NCBI GenBank assembly: GCA_021307315.1
Contig: JAJSPD010000089.1
Span: 62,001-126,000, forward strand
Direction of reading: 5' to 3'
From: Bisporella sp. PMI_857
Taxonomy: Eukaryota > Ascomycota > Leotiomycetes > Helotiales > Helotiaceae
Length of the DNA stretch: 64,000 nt
Below the pieces are notes generated by a model. It did no database searches and was not told where the DNA came from. It saw only the letters and a program-made list of their open reading frames with translations. The first letter of the stretch is position 1. Each line of letters begins with the position of its first letter. Of this stretch, positions 24,998-36,290 are shown piece by piece. Both the position numbers and the translations under genes were made by a program.

Positions 24998-26449
24998 TTA
25001 AAACTGCACTCGTAATGTAATGAACTGGCATAAATTATCTATAATCTGTGTGGCTTTCTCCTCGTTTCCGCCGAGCACAGCTTGAAACGTTTTTTCCGCC
25101 GCCGGTGTGAGCAGCTCATGGCCGCGCATTAACCCTAGTTCCTTCTGGATCTTCAAGAACATCAGGCCGCAGATATGTGCGGAGACCGATACACGCATTT
25201 CAACATCTAACTTCTGCTGTAGCCCTGCTAACCGTACTTCGGGCAGCGCTTGTTGGGCCTCTTCTTGACCCAGACTCGTCAAGACCGTCAGCTCCGAAGA
25301 GAGGATCTCGTACAGGTTCCCAACGCTTATGTTGCACGAGAGGAGCTGTAACGCAACGTCTGTGTCTACTGTCTCGCCGAGGAATTCCATCATACTGCCC
25401 GAGCTGTGCGCCTTCCCAGTGTCCTCCGAACCCAACAGAGTGCTGCCACCGCTTCCGCCTGGGCCCCCTCTCGAATGTTTGAATCTCCCTATGATTTTAA
25501 GGAACATCTCCGAATGCTGTAGCGTCCTTGCTAGCACGCTCCCTGGCCCGTTACCTAGCCCGTTCTTTCCACCTCGCGATTGGCTGTTGTCTTTGGCTCT
25601 CTGGAGGTCTTGTGACACCAGCGTATTGAACTCCATCAGTCTACCCATGATGCTTCTATGTTGCACCAACCGCGGTGCCTGCGGATTAGAGAGGAAGAAT
25701 GATGGCGATGGAGCCAATTCTAAGCTGCTCCGACTTGGTTGAACAACGCTCTCCCCGGATCTTCCCTTGCTGTGGTCCGAATTGGCTATCCCATGCGCTG
25801 TAGGAGGCGGCGTCAGTCTCTCCATGAAATCTTGACTTTCAGTGTTTTCTTGATTGGTGGGCTGGAGGACATTGCTAGCAGTCGCCCGCATGGTTGGAGT
25901 TGATCTGCCGCCATTGCTAGTTGATTCTTGGGTTGGACATTCATCTAGATTCACTATATCACCCATACCGTGCCAGGGATCCAAGTCAATCTGGCTAGGG
26001 GGTATTGGTTCGTTCCCAGGCTGGGCCGACATGGAAGCAAATGTTGCTAAGTCTCTAGGGTGATACTCCAAAAGCATATTCTGGTATTGCTGGTCAAAGC
26101 CGCCAAGAGCTGTTTCGTGGGAATCCAGGCTGTATGTTTCGAACGAAGCTGTTCTAGCCCTTTTCCCATTTTTCATCCCCAGTTTATCCCCCGATTGGTT
26201 TCGTTGTGGCTGTGCTTCAAGTGTTGTGATGCATTTGGCTTGTGCCTGTATACAACGACGGCATTGTGCTAGTTGTGTGATGCCTCGGTTATGAGAACGC
26301 TCGCAGCGCGTCTTCATGCCTCTACAACGATCGCATGCTGATCTTCGAGTGATGTCTTCCAACCGCAATATATTGTCGCTGTCCGCTTCTCGATTCTGTT
26401 CCATTCTATGATATTGGTCAATACCTTCCTTTTGAGAGTCATGTTTCAT
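24998..26449 (-). CDS. Zn2Cys6 transcription factor, probable cluster regulator
   Basis: An intronless gene of 483 residues from ATG 26449. The binuclear zinc cluster has cysteines at residues 39, 42, 49, 63, 66 and 73 (spacing C-x2-C-x6-C-x13-C-x2-C-x6-C), with RSACDRCRGMKTRCER at its core. A long Ser/Pro/Asn-rich linker follows. The C-terminal region (about 300-483) looks helical and lacks an obvious fungal-trans domain, as in AflR-like pathway regulators. It lies between the two halves of the biosynthetic block. The TCGGA clusters in several divergent promoters are plausible targets (inference). Confidence 0.88.
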   Translation of the reverse strand: MKHDSQKEGIDQYHRMEQNREADSDNILRLEDITRRSACDRCRGMKTRCERSHNRGITQLAQCRRCIQAQAKCITTLEAQPQRNQSGDKLGMKNGKRARTASFETYSLDSHETALGGFDQQYQNMLLEYHPRDLATFASMSAQPGNEPIPPSQIDLDPWHGMGDIVNLDECPTQESTSNGGRSTPTMRATASNVLQPTNQENTESQDFMERLTPPPTAHGIANSDHSKGRSGESVVQPSRSSLELAPSPSFFLSNPQAPRLVQHRSIMGRLMEFNTLVSQDLQRAKDNSQSRGGKNGLGNGPGSVLARTLQHSEMFLKIIGRFKHSRGGPGGSGGSTLLGSEDTGKAHSSGSMMEFLGETVDTDVALQLLSCNISVGNLYEILSSELTVLTSLGQEEAQQALPEVRLAGLQQKLDVEMRVSVSAHICGLMFLKIQKELGLMRGHELLTPAAEKTFQAVLGGNEEKATQIIDNLCQFITLRVQF

Positions 26450-28762
26450 ACCAAATATACATACATCGAATATTTTTAATTCTGATATGAAACTGCGCTC
26501 GACTATCCAAAATTTTGTCTGGCAACACTATCTCAATCGAATTGAGTATTGGTGTAAGTAGAGCGTGACTGAAAGAACCGCGGATGAGGACTAAAGGGTC
26601 CGCCTACTACTAGAACAGTAAAAGTGAATGGCGTCGTATTACGTAGATATGATATTACTAGGTGTCGGAAGCATTTTATATGATAATTGTTGCGAGTATT
26701 TACCCCGCACCTCTGATGAGAAAGGCATTATTCTTGGTTATTCTGCAGGGGGTCGATGTTATTGATAGATGGGGGGGGGGGGGAGGGAAGGTAGTGTCTC
26801 GATCATACACAGCGTTCGCAGCTATCTCAGATTCTGCACGGTGGCAGATCGCTTATACGATACCTAGCTATATGCTGATCAGCCCAATGATTGGTCTGAA
26901 CTAGGTTATCCGATGCATTTGCAGGCTTAACCTGTGTCAAGTGGACCGTTCTGATACTGCTGTCAATTCTCTGCAGACGTGAGGCGCAGTATTTCGATTT
27001 TACATATTCTGTTTCTCAAATTTGTAATAAGTGGTCGGGCGGGGCCTTTTGCGCGAATTTTAAATTTGCAGATGTTGGATATTTGACAGGGTAGGTTTCC
27101 AATCATGGCAACGAAGTGATAGGAAGTTTATATATGGACTTGAAAAAGATAAAGGTATTGATATCAGAATATGACACGACTCAAAAATTTGCCGGAAGTT
27201 CCATATTTCGTTTTTGCAGTTGATACAAAGCTCTTTTTGGCTGGGTTTATTTGAGAACAGCCGTTCTCTTCAGCTGTTATCTGGCTCCCGCCAGCCGCCT
27301 GTCACGATCCCGCTTACGGAGATACAGCAGTCAATAGTTGTTACAACGCTAGTAGGGATATTACCCTGGTCGCTACCACCTTTCCTAATAGAGTAATTTC
27401 TCTCAGGATCTTGCGCAAACTGGTGGTGATGTTTCATGGCGTTTGGTATTGCTCTATTTCTTTACCACTTTGTACACTCTCCATTTACATCTCTTTATAT
27501 CCTGACGCTTTTGAAGCATTTGCTTTACTAGCTCTTTAAATTTAAAGGCTCTAATAACGTTCTAAGCTTTCGTCACTGCGCTGCGCAGTTAATTATAGCT
27601 TATAGTTTCGGAGAGTTGTTTTGAAAACAATTTTTCACAATATTCCAAACTTCTTCCATTGAGTTTAAGTCAAGACCGTAAAAGAGCCAATACATTACAA
27701 TTATACTAGATTTAGCCAAGTCTTTTTCGTATTCGCAGCGGTGTAACCTGGAGCTTCATTTTGCATAAATTAAAGTAGTAATTCTTTTCGACAACAAAGC
27801 TTGATATATCTATAAATTAATATAATAATATAAGCCTAATACAATTCTTTGCCGGTAGTTCTTTAATTCTTTTTCAAAATATACTAAGCTTTTTTATATA
27901 GCTATAACACCAGCCTTGAAACATTTAACTTTTTCTTGCGTTATACTCGATCGACGACACACGCAAAATCGAATTCTTCTTCAAAACGTTGAGTAAACTA
28001 AGTTCTAATATGTTTTTTGCCTGTAATCCAAGTCTTGTCAATTTACAATACAGTATCCTATTGTCCAATTCTTATATTTTCGGCCTACACGCAAAAAGCG
28101 TGCTCGACGTTGATTTCGAGTAAGTTCTAGTGCTGTTGTGCATCCACGAGAAACACCTACGCGTGCTGGTTAGGCAACTGCGCGTAAAGAAGGTAGCTGG
28201 TTAGAAAAAGAAGCACCTTAGAAAATACTAGGCCCTATAGTAGGCAATACAGGTCTGGTGTAAACTGTTGACATTCTAAATGACTAGTTAGCACTGATAT
28301 ACATACAAAATTGTACTGAACGCGACGCAAAACGGGAAGCAGGACGCGATTTTATTGTGATACTCTATTAGGAAAGGTGGTAGTGACCAGGCTAATACCC
28401 CTACTAGCGTTGTGACAACTGTTGACCGCTGTTCCCTTCGTAGAGGTTATGACAAGCATTTTCCCAAGACTCCACAGACCCACCCAACGCACCGGTGCTC
28501 GGAAGGCATATTTCGGTTCGTGCCGCCTGTACCTAATCGGCCACACTCACTTATCCGACCGTCGGTCGAACAGATGGATGGGCAGCTTATTCAATAAAGG
28601 TATATGAATGAGACTGATATAAATTCCCTGCCTGATCCAAAGGCCTCGACTTACTGAGCCACAGCTTTGCATAAATTTACCACAGGGCAGCCCGGTATTA
28701 GCGCATCTCAAATCGCTAGTTCAAATTACGCCATCCAGAATTGTGGATAGACTCTTTTCGCC
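26450..28762. other. Intergenic region with a decayed DNA transposon
   Basis: About 2.3 kb without a gene. It contains a poly-G run at about 26771-26782 and the TIR element 27324-28432. The rest is AT-rich and without recognisable signals. Confidence 0.5.
27324..28432. mobile_element. Decayed 1.1-kb TIR DNA transposon (Tc1/mariner/pogo-like)
   Basis: Long terminal inverted repeats of about 72 bp (27324-27395 and 28361-28432) match with roughly ten mismatches; shared sequence includes ACAACGCTAGTAGGG and CTACCACCTTTCCTAATAGA. Many differences are C/T or G/A transitions, as RIP would cause. The interior is AT-rich with no intact transposase. Size and TIR length suggest a Tc1/mariner or pogo-type relic, but no protein remnant confirms it. 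Confidence 0.65.
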
Positions 28763-31018
28763 ATGGTGTCAACACGTTTACTTTTCCGGCCATCTGTTCT
28801 CTTTTTGTTTGGCTGTCTCAGCAAGGTGGGGGTTTCATCGAAAGACTGTAAATGTGTAAGTGACTCTCCACCATTCATGTAAACCTTGTATAGATAGATG
28901 CTGATTCGGAACTGGGCCGGATACGCAGATTCCAGGGGATGAGTGTTGGCCAGACCTGCCAACATGGGCAGCGTTAAACGCGTCGGTCTCCGGGAGCCTT
29001 GTCAGGAACCAGCCTGTCGCGGGGGTCTGCTACAGAGGACAAGATTGGGCATACAATGCAGAATCATGCGATTTTGTCACTTCAAACTGGAACGACGCGA
29101 CCCTCCAAGCGGAGTCCCCTATTGGCTATCAATACCCCAGAGACCTACCATGCCCTCCAAGCTTGAATGAAACATATGGAAGATGCAGTATCGGTGATAG
29201 TCCAGTATATACTATCAATGCCACGCATCATACGCATGTCTCTAAAGGTATTAAATTCGCACGGGACAAGAATCTCAGATTGGTTATCCGTAACACGGGG
29301 CATGATATGCTTGGCAGGTATGGACACGATAGAAGCCTCACCATTCCTCCATATGATCGGACTTTTTTCTTTTTCCCGAACATCATTTCGTTCTAATACA
29401 CTAATTCCGCAGATCTACCGGCTTCGGTAGTCTACAGATATGGACTCGCTACCTACGGACCGGGGTCGAGTTTGCAAGTTCCTTCGGTCTTAGCACGCCA
29501 CCCCCCTTGTGCGAATCTGCTCCACGATGGAGCGGCCCATCCATTAGCATCGGTGGTGGATACGAGTGGGGGGAGGTCTACAAAGTAGCTTCTGCCCATA
29601 ACGTGATTCTCGTCGGAGGTGCCACCCCGGTAAGTTGATTGCATACCGGTACATCCCTTGAGCCGCTGTAGCTCATGTCCAAGTTATCGGTAAGAGAATA
29701 CGAAGGTACAACGGTGATATACTCTAGGTGGGTCGCCAAGGAGGCCTTACTATAAGGCAGTCGTCTATTATCCTTGGAAAATATCTAGAAATAGGTAGTA
29801 GTAGGGGAGGGGAGGACCGGGCGACCCACCCACCATAGTTAACCGTTGTACCTTCGTATTCCTTTAACTACAAACCAGATCATTTGATCGTGGACTAATT
29901 GCGTATGGCAGACAGTAGGCGGCATTGGTGGATGGCTAACTGGCGGTGGGCACTCCTTTCTAACCCACGATTACGGTCTAGGCGCCGACCAGCTCTTGGA
30001 AGCTAAAATCGTGCTTGCTAATGGCGAAATTGTGATTGCCAACGCCTGCCACAATCCAAGCATCTTCCGTGCGATCCGTGGCGGAGGCCCTGCATATGGA
30101 GTAATTGTCTCTGGGACGTGGAGGGCATATCCAACACAGAACGTCACGTCGCATTCCATGAGCTTTGTGGCTGAAGCGACAAGAAATACCGAGGCCTTTC
30201 TATCTGCCGTGGCTGACATCTACCAAGAGTCGGTACACATTCTGGATCATGGCTTTACGGGGTACGGCGTCTGGTCTCTCAGTGGCCAGCTTACTAACCC
30301 TCCGTTCAACACGCCAACCTATACTCACACTCTACTTGGTCTGGGCAAATCCAAAGCTAAAGCAGAAAGAGTCCTTGCACCAATCATCGACAAAGTCAAG
30401 GCGGTTGGCGGTCTGAATCTCATTGAGTCTGTCTTCAACGAATACCCCACATATGCCGCCTTTCAGGAGAACAACTTTTTCACAAATTCGAGCGCGCCAG
30501 CTGGAGTGCTTGTAGCGTGGGGATCCAGACTTCTGGACCGCCAAGCATTGACGGCAGATCCAACAGCTCTACGCAATGCCATCAGGACCCTGGCCGGAAA
30601 CGCAAGCGAAGGGGCCATGAACGGCCTCATCTTCGTCGGGGGTGGCAAGTTGTTTCAGGAGGACGAGTCGTCGAAAACGAGCGTGCTACAAGCATGGAGA
30701 AAAACATACGTGCATGCACTCGTGCAGCGCATGTGGACTCACGATACGCCTCAGATGGGGGTCGATGCTTTACAGAACGATATCTCGAATGTCAAGACGG
30801 CTGCTCTGGAAAAACTAGCTCCGGATACGGGCGTCTATATGAATGAAGCTGACGTCAGAAATCCACACTGGCGTAGGGATTTCTATGGCGAGGACAATTA
30901 CCTTAGGTTGCAGGAGATCAAGGATTTGTACGACCCTGATGGCCTCTTTTATTGCTCGACGTGTGTCGGTGCAGAGAGGTGGGAAGTTAGTGAGACTGGC
31001 GCTTTGTGTCGAAAGTAG
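28763..31018 (+). CDS. Secreted FAD-linked oxidoreductase, berberine-bridge-enzyme-like
   Basis: Four exons keep phase: 28763-28855, 28929-29317, 29413-29629 and 29912-31018, giving about 601 residues. The N terminus is a signal peptide (RPSVLFLFGCLS). The mature start KDCKCIPGDECWP is typical of fungal BBE-like oxidases. The PCMH-type FAD domain includes IRNTGHDMLGRSTGFGSLQIW, where the His is the expected covalent flavin ligand, and TVGGIGGWLTGGGHS. The C-terminal BBE motif is present (FYGEDNYLRLQEIKDLYDP). Such enzymes oxidise alcohols or C-C bonds and occur in cytochalasan, tetramate and alkaloid clusters. The third intron (282 nt) contains a small inverted-repeat element. Confidence 0.92.
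29691..29867. mobile_element. MITE-like element inside an intron of the FAD oxidase
   Basis: Perfect 20-bp inverted repeats GAATACGAAGGTACAACGGT (29696-29715) and its complement (29842-29861) bound the element. A second internal pair GGTGGGTCGCC (29727-29737) and GGCGACCCACC (29820-29830) sits inside. Outermost TAA/TTA bases at 29691-29693 and 29865-29867 may be part of the repeat or of a TA-type duplication. It accounts for most of the 282-nt intron. Confidence 0.7.
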
Positions 31019-32096
31019 ACTGATATCGAACTAGAATCTAAGAACATGGTAATGGCAATAGATCTTGGGCTGTAAAATACAATCATTTTCAAGATTTCGA
31101 ATCCATGTGCTAAGTGTCGGAATACCTACCACGTAGCAAAAGGCGTAGTAGCTGTGACTACGCTCTTGCTGGTATGGTTATGATATTCGTTGATTCTTCT
31201 AAGCTACGGCCTATTGCCAGGTAGATATATGTGATAGGAGACCCACAATCCTCGCGATATGGAACGCGTGAAACTATGTACATGCATTTCAACACTAAGT
31301 TTCATACCTATATATGATTTGTTTCACAATGACCTGAATAGTAGGGGTCTTATATTTCTCACTCCTTCCCACTTTTTCACACAAGAAAGGTTTCTTCTGA
31401 ATAATTGAAAGTATCTAGATTACACATGTATCTCATACATTGCCATGGATTTGAGTATCAAGTGCAGAGTTTCCCAATAATGAAAAAGAGATGTTGAAAG
31501 ATTCTTGTTAAAGTGAGTGTATATAAATATCAACGACGTAGAACATTCACTTGATAATAATGTGACGACGAATTACAGATTTCATTTACGTGACGACAGT
31601 AAGGTTACGGATAGCATTACGAAAGCTTTATTAATATCCGTAAATTTCGACTACGTCTACCGAAATCAATCGATCGAGAACTCTCGGGCTTTATTACAAC
31701 AGGAAGAACTATGCAAAATAAAGTCTTGATTTTATGTAATACGTCTAAGTGAGAATATACAACTTTTCCGGCGATTAATTGTCGAGACATAAATTCAATA
31801 AGTATATTATATTTTGGTAGACGAATAAAGCGTTCGATGTTCCGTTTCTCAGAGTTGTATGGTGCAATATGAATAGATTCGGAACGACTAAATGATTGGA
31901 TACGAAGTGATCCAAGTCGTTTCTAACGCGCATAGTCGGATATCCGGGTGGATCACGGTAGGGCGGTGGGAGCTTGGACTGATAGAGAAAGTCGGAGTAG
32001 CGGTGGCATTGAAATAACCCCTCGACGGAGCTTCACTACTTCCACTACATCCAACCATTTTGAGCCCCCTAACCTTCAAGATAATAATAAAATTCA
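31019..32096. other. Intergenic region upstream of the third P450
   Basis: No convincing gene; a 70-codon frame at 31517-31729 has no recognisable family. A short palindromic repeat lies at 31115-31198. Three TCGGA pentamers (31879-31883, 31936-31940, 31992-31996) lie within 220 bp of the P450 start and may be regulator sites. Confidence 0.45.
31115..31198 (+). repeat. Short hairpin repeat, copy 1
   Basis: An 84-bp unit begins TGTCGGAATACCTACCACG and ends TTGATTCTT. Inside it GCAAAAGGCGTAG is followed by CTACGCTCTTGC, forming an imperfect hairpin. A diverged copy in reverse orientation is at about 34435-34517. Confidence 0.55.
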
Positions 32097-33796
32097 ATGC
32101 TTCGAAGTATACACAAATATTCTCTAAACAATAGCCTTATCTCTATCGTGATTGATCCCATTATTGCATGTGTAATCGTGATGCAGACTTTTGGGGGCAA
32201 TATGACGTATCCTATCAACTCAGTATGGGTTTGGGTCGGCTTGGTTATCGTCATCTCTTTTACAAAATGGACATGGCTTACCGCCGAATCTCAAATAAAC
32301 GAGAAGCAGCCCCCAACTCTTAGGCACACCATTCCCTTTATTGGACATGCCTTGAAGTTAGCTCGGAATAAGAAGAAATTCTTCTCTGAAGCGTTGTGAG
32401 TTCACCCCTGAAAATTTAGTGTGGATTGAAGCCTGACTTGATTCTCTTTAAAGCAAAAAGTTCAACCAACAGCCATTTGTAATGCTTATCGCCGGTAAAA
32501 AACATTATGTCTTCAGCGATCTCGCCGATATTAGTGCTATCCACAAGAACACCCAAGACATCACCTTTCGCTGGACTAAAGTATTCGTTTATACACATCT
32601 TCTCGGATTCAGCAAGAAGGATGCCGAGCTCATGTGGGACATCGATAGGGAAGCCGAAAAGATCGACCATCGCTGGTTGCTTGGCAAGGATGAACAAGCC
32701 GAGGATACAGCTAAGTACTTCTACAATGTGCAGGAACACATAGATGCTCTTGACCGGGATGTGGAAGCATCAGATTCCAAAGCCATTGAAGTAGATGGAC
32801 TCCTAACCGTCATCAACCTGGAAGGGACGGCAACTGTTGAAACGTTTTACGGGAAGACTACGATTAGGCGTCATCCTAAACTCATAGACGACATGATGTA
32901 TATCGTCACGCAAGGCTTCAAGCCTTTCTTGTTTGAATTTCCCAGGTTCCTCGCGCCTAAAGCTTACAGTGCACGAGATAGGATTATCAATACTTTCATC
33001 GAGCTTAATGAGGAGCTCGAGTCAAGGAAAGACATATCGGGGTATTTCCTTGAGCGGTACCGCTACATTAAGGATCAAGGTGCGCCACCGAGCGCTGCCG
33101 GTGCTGATATGTTCCGTCATTTGTTTGCGTAAGCCATACCGTTCCTATCCAATGCGGAATAAAAGCGTGGAACTGACCAATACCAGTTCACTCCTCAACT
33201 CCTTGCCTACAACATATCTCGCCATCGTCCACATCCTCAAATCACCCGAACTGACCGCCGCCGTGCGACAAGAACTTGAAACTGCCAACTACAACAAGTT
33301 GAGTCCCAAGGAGAGAGTTCAGATCCTACCAGATAAGGTTCCACTGTTGCGCTCCGTCTGGTTCGAAACACTTCGTATGCATAACAATCTCCTCACATTG
33401 AGACAAGTAGAGCGAGAGACTCGCATCTCAACCAAGCCAGAATGGCTCCTTCGAAAAGGCTATATCGTCTCGATCCCCGCGTCCGCAGTCCATTACAACG
33501 AGAAATTGCATCCGGAGCCAAACGAGTTCCGCCCCAACCGCTTCATGGAAAGGTCTCTCGGTGGTGGAGGCGAGAATGCTAGTCGTACACTGAAGCCGTT
33601 TGGTGGTGGAGCTTCTTACTGCCCTGGTCGCGCATTCGGCGAGAAGCAGATGATGGGCTTTATAGCCGAGTTGCTCATACGGTTTAATGTCCAGATCATC
33701 GAGCCCCATTTCGAGGTGCCTCCTAATGGAGATTTTGATGATCTTTGGGCACGCCCTCGAAGTCACTGGAAGATTACGCGTAGGAACGCTGTGTGA
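32097..33796 (+). CDS. Cytochrome P450, CYP7/CYP8-like fungal group
   Basis: Three exons keep phase: 32097-32395, 32454-33128 and 33187-33796, giving about 527 residues. Two hydrophobic N-terminal stretches act as membrane anchor (LISIVIDPIIACVIVM and VWVWVGLVIVISF), followed by TIPFIGHALKLARN. The helix-K region is WFETLRMHNN (ExxR). The heme loop is PFGGGASYCPGRAFGEKQ with the Cys ligand. The I helix lacks the usual A/G-G-x-D/E-T-T pattern (SLLNSLPTTYLAI), as in prostacyclin-synthase and 7-alpha-hydroxylase-like fungal P450s often found in metabolite clusters. A tailoring role is inferred. Confidence 0.88.
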
Positions 33797-34201
33797 AGAC
33801 CGGAGGCGAAGTCGGATTTGGTAATATGCATGGTCAAAAGTATGTTTAGTTTATTTTTGTTGCAAAATCAGAACTCCTTCTAGTGATTTATCTGGATAGC
33901 CAAGTTGGCCAATAAAGACTACCTCTCAACTACGCACATTGATACCAAACCTCAGATTTTATCATGTATCTCAAAAGTCTTAAATATAGCACCCTTGGAC
34001 TGATGGTAATTCTATGGTCCGATAATTAGGGTTAAAATTACTCTTGTGTAAAAGTCAACAGTTTATTTGATGTTAAGAGAGTGACTAACTAGTTGAAGCT
34101 AATATTCTACTAGTACAGCGGAGCGGCCCACATTATTGAGCTTAATTAAGTTATTGATATGCGTACAATATCTCACGTGAACTACGGAGTATGTGAACTG
34201 T

Positions 34202-34381
34202 TGTCAAGAATATGAATTGATAGAGGGTATCACGTCGATAGAATACCGGTTGCAGGTGCTTGTATTGTATGATTATATGATTATATGATTATGCGTTATA
34301 TGTATCCCTAAGCATCTAAACTGTAGACGTGTAAAAGATTTTCTAGCTCCTTGGCCTGTTACGTAAGCCAATTCCTGCTAA
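34202..34381 (-). mobile_element. Degenerate solo LTR, family 1, copy B
   Basis: It aligns along its length with the LTR at 37644-37827 in the same orientation: starts TGTCAAGAATATGAAT and ends near ACGTAAGCCAATTCCTG. The terminal TGACA is changed and no target duplication is visible, so it is an older or rearranged copy. Confidence 0.7.
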
Positions 34382-34434
34382 GTATGGATCACACCTACAC
34401 CTATTTTATAGACCTTAGCTTAAAACCTAATATC

Positions 34435-34517
34435 AAGAATCAAGGAACCATTATCACCGCCGCAAAAGCGTAGTCAATAGCTGCTACGCCTTTTGCATGG
34501 TGATAGGTATCCGAACA
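34435..34517 (-). repeat. Short hairpin repeat, copy 2
   Basis: Reverse-orientation, diverged copy of the 84-bp repeat at 31115-31198. It contains GCAAAAGCGTAG and CTACGCCTTTTGC (reading plus strand), forming a hairpin. No clear target duplication. Confidence 0.5.
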
Positions 34518-35097
34518 CTGGTCAGCGAGCACGCACAGGTCAGAATCTAGGTACTCGCACTTATAACCTCGACAATTCTTAAATGGCAAGTGAATCGAGA
34601 ATTCTCAGGCTTTTCGGACGACGAGTTAATCATGTAAGTAGGGCATATCTAGTTATTTCGTACAAAGGTTAGATCACTCTCACACAACTTTGCACGTGGT
34701 ATCCAGAACTTTAGTTAACCCTAAGTTTACGGTTTCAGAGGTCATCGGCTGGTTAATTATTCGGGTTTTACTCCTAGAACTCTTTGTATAGAGTATCGCG
34801 ACAGTACCATTTGTTACTAAAGGTGTTATGTAATGTGGCTGTGTAAGAGGTAAACGTAAAAGTATAAGGCAAACGCTTTCATAATAAAAAGCTTCAGTAT
34901 TGTTGTCTGACCGAAAGTTAATGATCTAGGCGTTTAGGCATGCGTCCTCCCGGAATTTTAACTCAGATGGAGCCTGAACCGAAAAATCGGACAATCGATA
35001 TTTACACTTATAATTTGATAAAATCCAACAACACAATGACAATTTGCCATAAAACACATGGCCATTATTGAACTTGCTAATAGCAGTACGATCAGAT

Positions 35098-35949
35098 TCA
35101 AGGACCAAAAACTAAAACTGAAGACTCGATACTGAAACGAGGAGGTGCATCGGCAGCCGTCCTTGGATCTACGAAAGCACTATGAATTGCCCTACCACCC
35201 TTCACGCCGCTCGCAGGATCAGAAGCTGCTGAGTCAAACAACTGCATCAATATAGCTTCATTTGGAGTCACTCCCGACCAGTAGAACCACTTCTGGCTCT
35301 CACGGAAGCGAGGAGTACCAAAGTCTTCAGAGAAGTCAGGAAGATGGGAAACAATCGGCGCGATATCATCAGCACCAACTGTTGCCGCTGAAGCAAATGC
35401 CAATGGAAAAGTTTGCACTGGCTCATTGATGACCTGCCAATGATGTACCAAGCGATATCTCCCCTTGAGCAGCGAGTCGGCTTGACTGCCCAGGTGCCTC
35501 CTTACTCGGTCCGCAACTGCTGGGGCTGTTTGATCCACATGTGCAAACAAGGCTGCTGGTGCGTATTGCGCTGGATTATCTGTTTTGCGGACGGCATGGC
35601 GGAAGACAACTATCTTGGTGGCATCAGGAATAGCCTCTCGAATCTGTTTCTCGACCGACGGATAATGGATCTTCTTGACGGACTCCTCCGATTCGAATTC
35701 AACGCCTGTTGGAACAGGGGCGCTTTTCAAAAGTTTAAGGGAATCATTATCGAAGTTGACACTGTCTTCGATACCGCGCAAGTCGTGGATTGTAGTGTTG
35801 TGGGATTCGATTTGAAGGTTGAAGATAGGAACGCCCTCAGGCGGTGCCTTTCTAACGTACATGTAGTATGGCTCATCGCCCAGGCTCAGGGGCTTGACGA
35901 AGTTGATGGCGGTGAACAAGTCACCCCGGGGAATATCGACTACAGCCAT
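35098..35949 (-). CDS. AsaB/CmcJ-type hydroxylase or desaturase
   Basis: An intronless gene of 283 residues from ATG 35949. It follows the fungal AsaB / GA4-desaturase-like family: an N-terminal RKAPPEGVPIFN, VVFRHAVR, then FAHVDQT (possible H-x-D metal-binding pair), YRLVHHWQVINEPVQTFPLAFASA, KWFYWSGVTPNEAILMQLFDS and a C-terminal AIHSAFVDPRT...APPRFSIESSVLVF. These proteins are thought to act as Fe(II)/2-oxoglutarate-like oxygenases in secondary metabolism; the precise reaction is often unknown. It is divergent from the methyltransferase across 341 bp with three TCGGA sites. Confidence 0.8.
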   Translation of the reverse strand: MAVVDIPRGDLFTAINFVKPLSLGDEPYYMYVRKAPPEGVPIFNLQIESHNTTIHDLRGIEDSVNFDNDSLKLLKSAPVPTGVEFESEESVKKIHYPSVEKQIREAIPDATKIVVFRHAVRKTDNPAQYAPAALFAHVDQTAPAVADRVRRHLGSQADSLLKGRYRLVHHWQVINEPVQTFPLAFASAATVGADDIAPIVSHLPDFSEDFGTPRFRESQKWFYWSGVTPNEAILMQLFDSAASDPASGVKGGRAIHSAFVDPRTAADAPPRFSIESSVLVFGP

Positions 35950-36290
35950 CGTCTCAGTGGTTCAATAGCGGTAAGCGAGGAAATGAAGATGAATAATAAA
36001 GTAGCTTGGTTGGGGATTGAAGTCCTCGACATACCCATCAAGCTATTTTATATTCATTGTCCGTGGTTTATCCATGAATGGCTGAAGGCATCGGTTTGGT
36101 TATTGCCTTCGTGTCGGAGGGCCGACAGAGTCGGAAGTCGGACATTTTATTTACCAATCGACCGCAGACAAAGCCACTGGCGGAAAAGGACATACTCTGC
36201 TAAATTCTTCGGAGAGAAGTATTCATATTTTGTGCTTGTGGTACTTTCATTTTTGAAATAATTGTCAATCATAGAAAAAAATAACATACA
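35950..36290. promoter_or_regulatory. Divergent promoter with clustered TCGGA motifs
   Basis: Between the AsaB-like and methyltransferase genes. Three TCGGA pentamers occur within 29 bp (36114-36118, 36131-36135, 36138-36142), with an inverted CCGAC beside the first (GTCGGAGGGCCGAC). Such CGG/CCG arrangements fit Zn2Cys6 binding; the link is inferred. Confidence 0.5.

Larger units (their letters stand above)
33797..35097. other. Intergenic region with decayed repeats
   Basis: 1.3 kb without a gene. It contains a degenerate LTR of family 1 (about 34202-34381, reverse orientation) and the second hairpin repeat copy. Confidence 0.5.

Noticed and set aside
25177..26272. Plus-strand frames opposite the Zn2Cys6 gene
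   Set aside because: They are antisense shadows with no domain signature; the minus-strand frame is continuous with a clear zinc cluster.
26771..26782. Poly-G run
   Set aside because: Simple homopolymer, possibly variable, with no associated structure.
31517..31729. 70-codon frame upstream of the third P450
   Set aside because: No family resemblance, poor composition for coding and no supporting exons.
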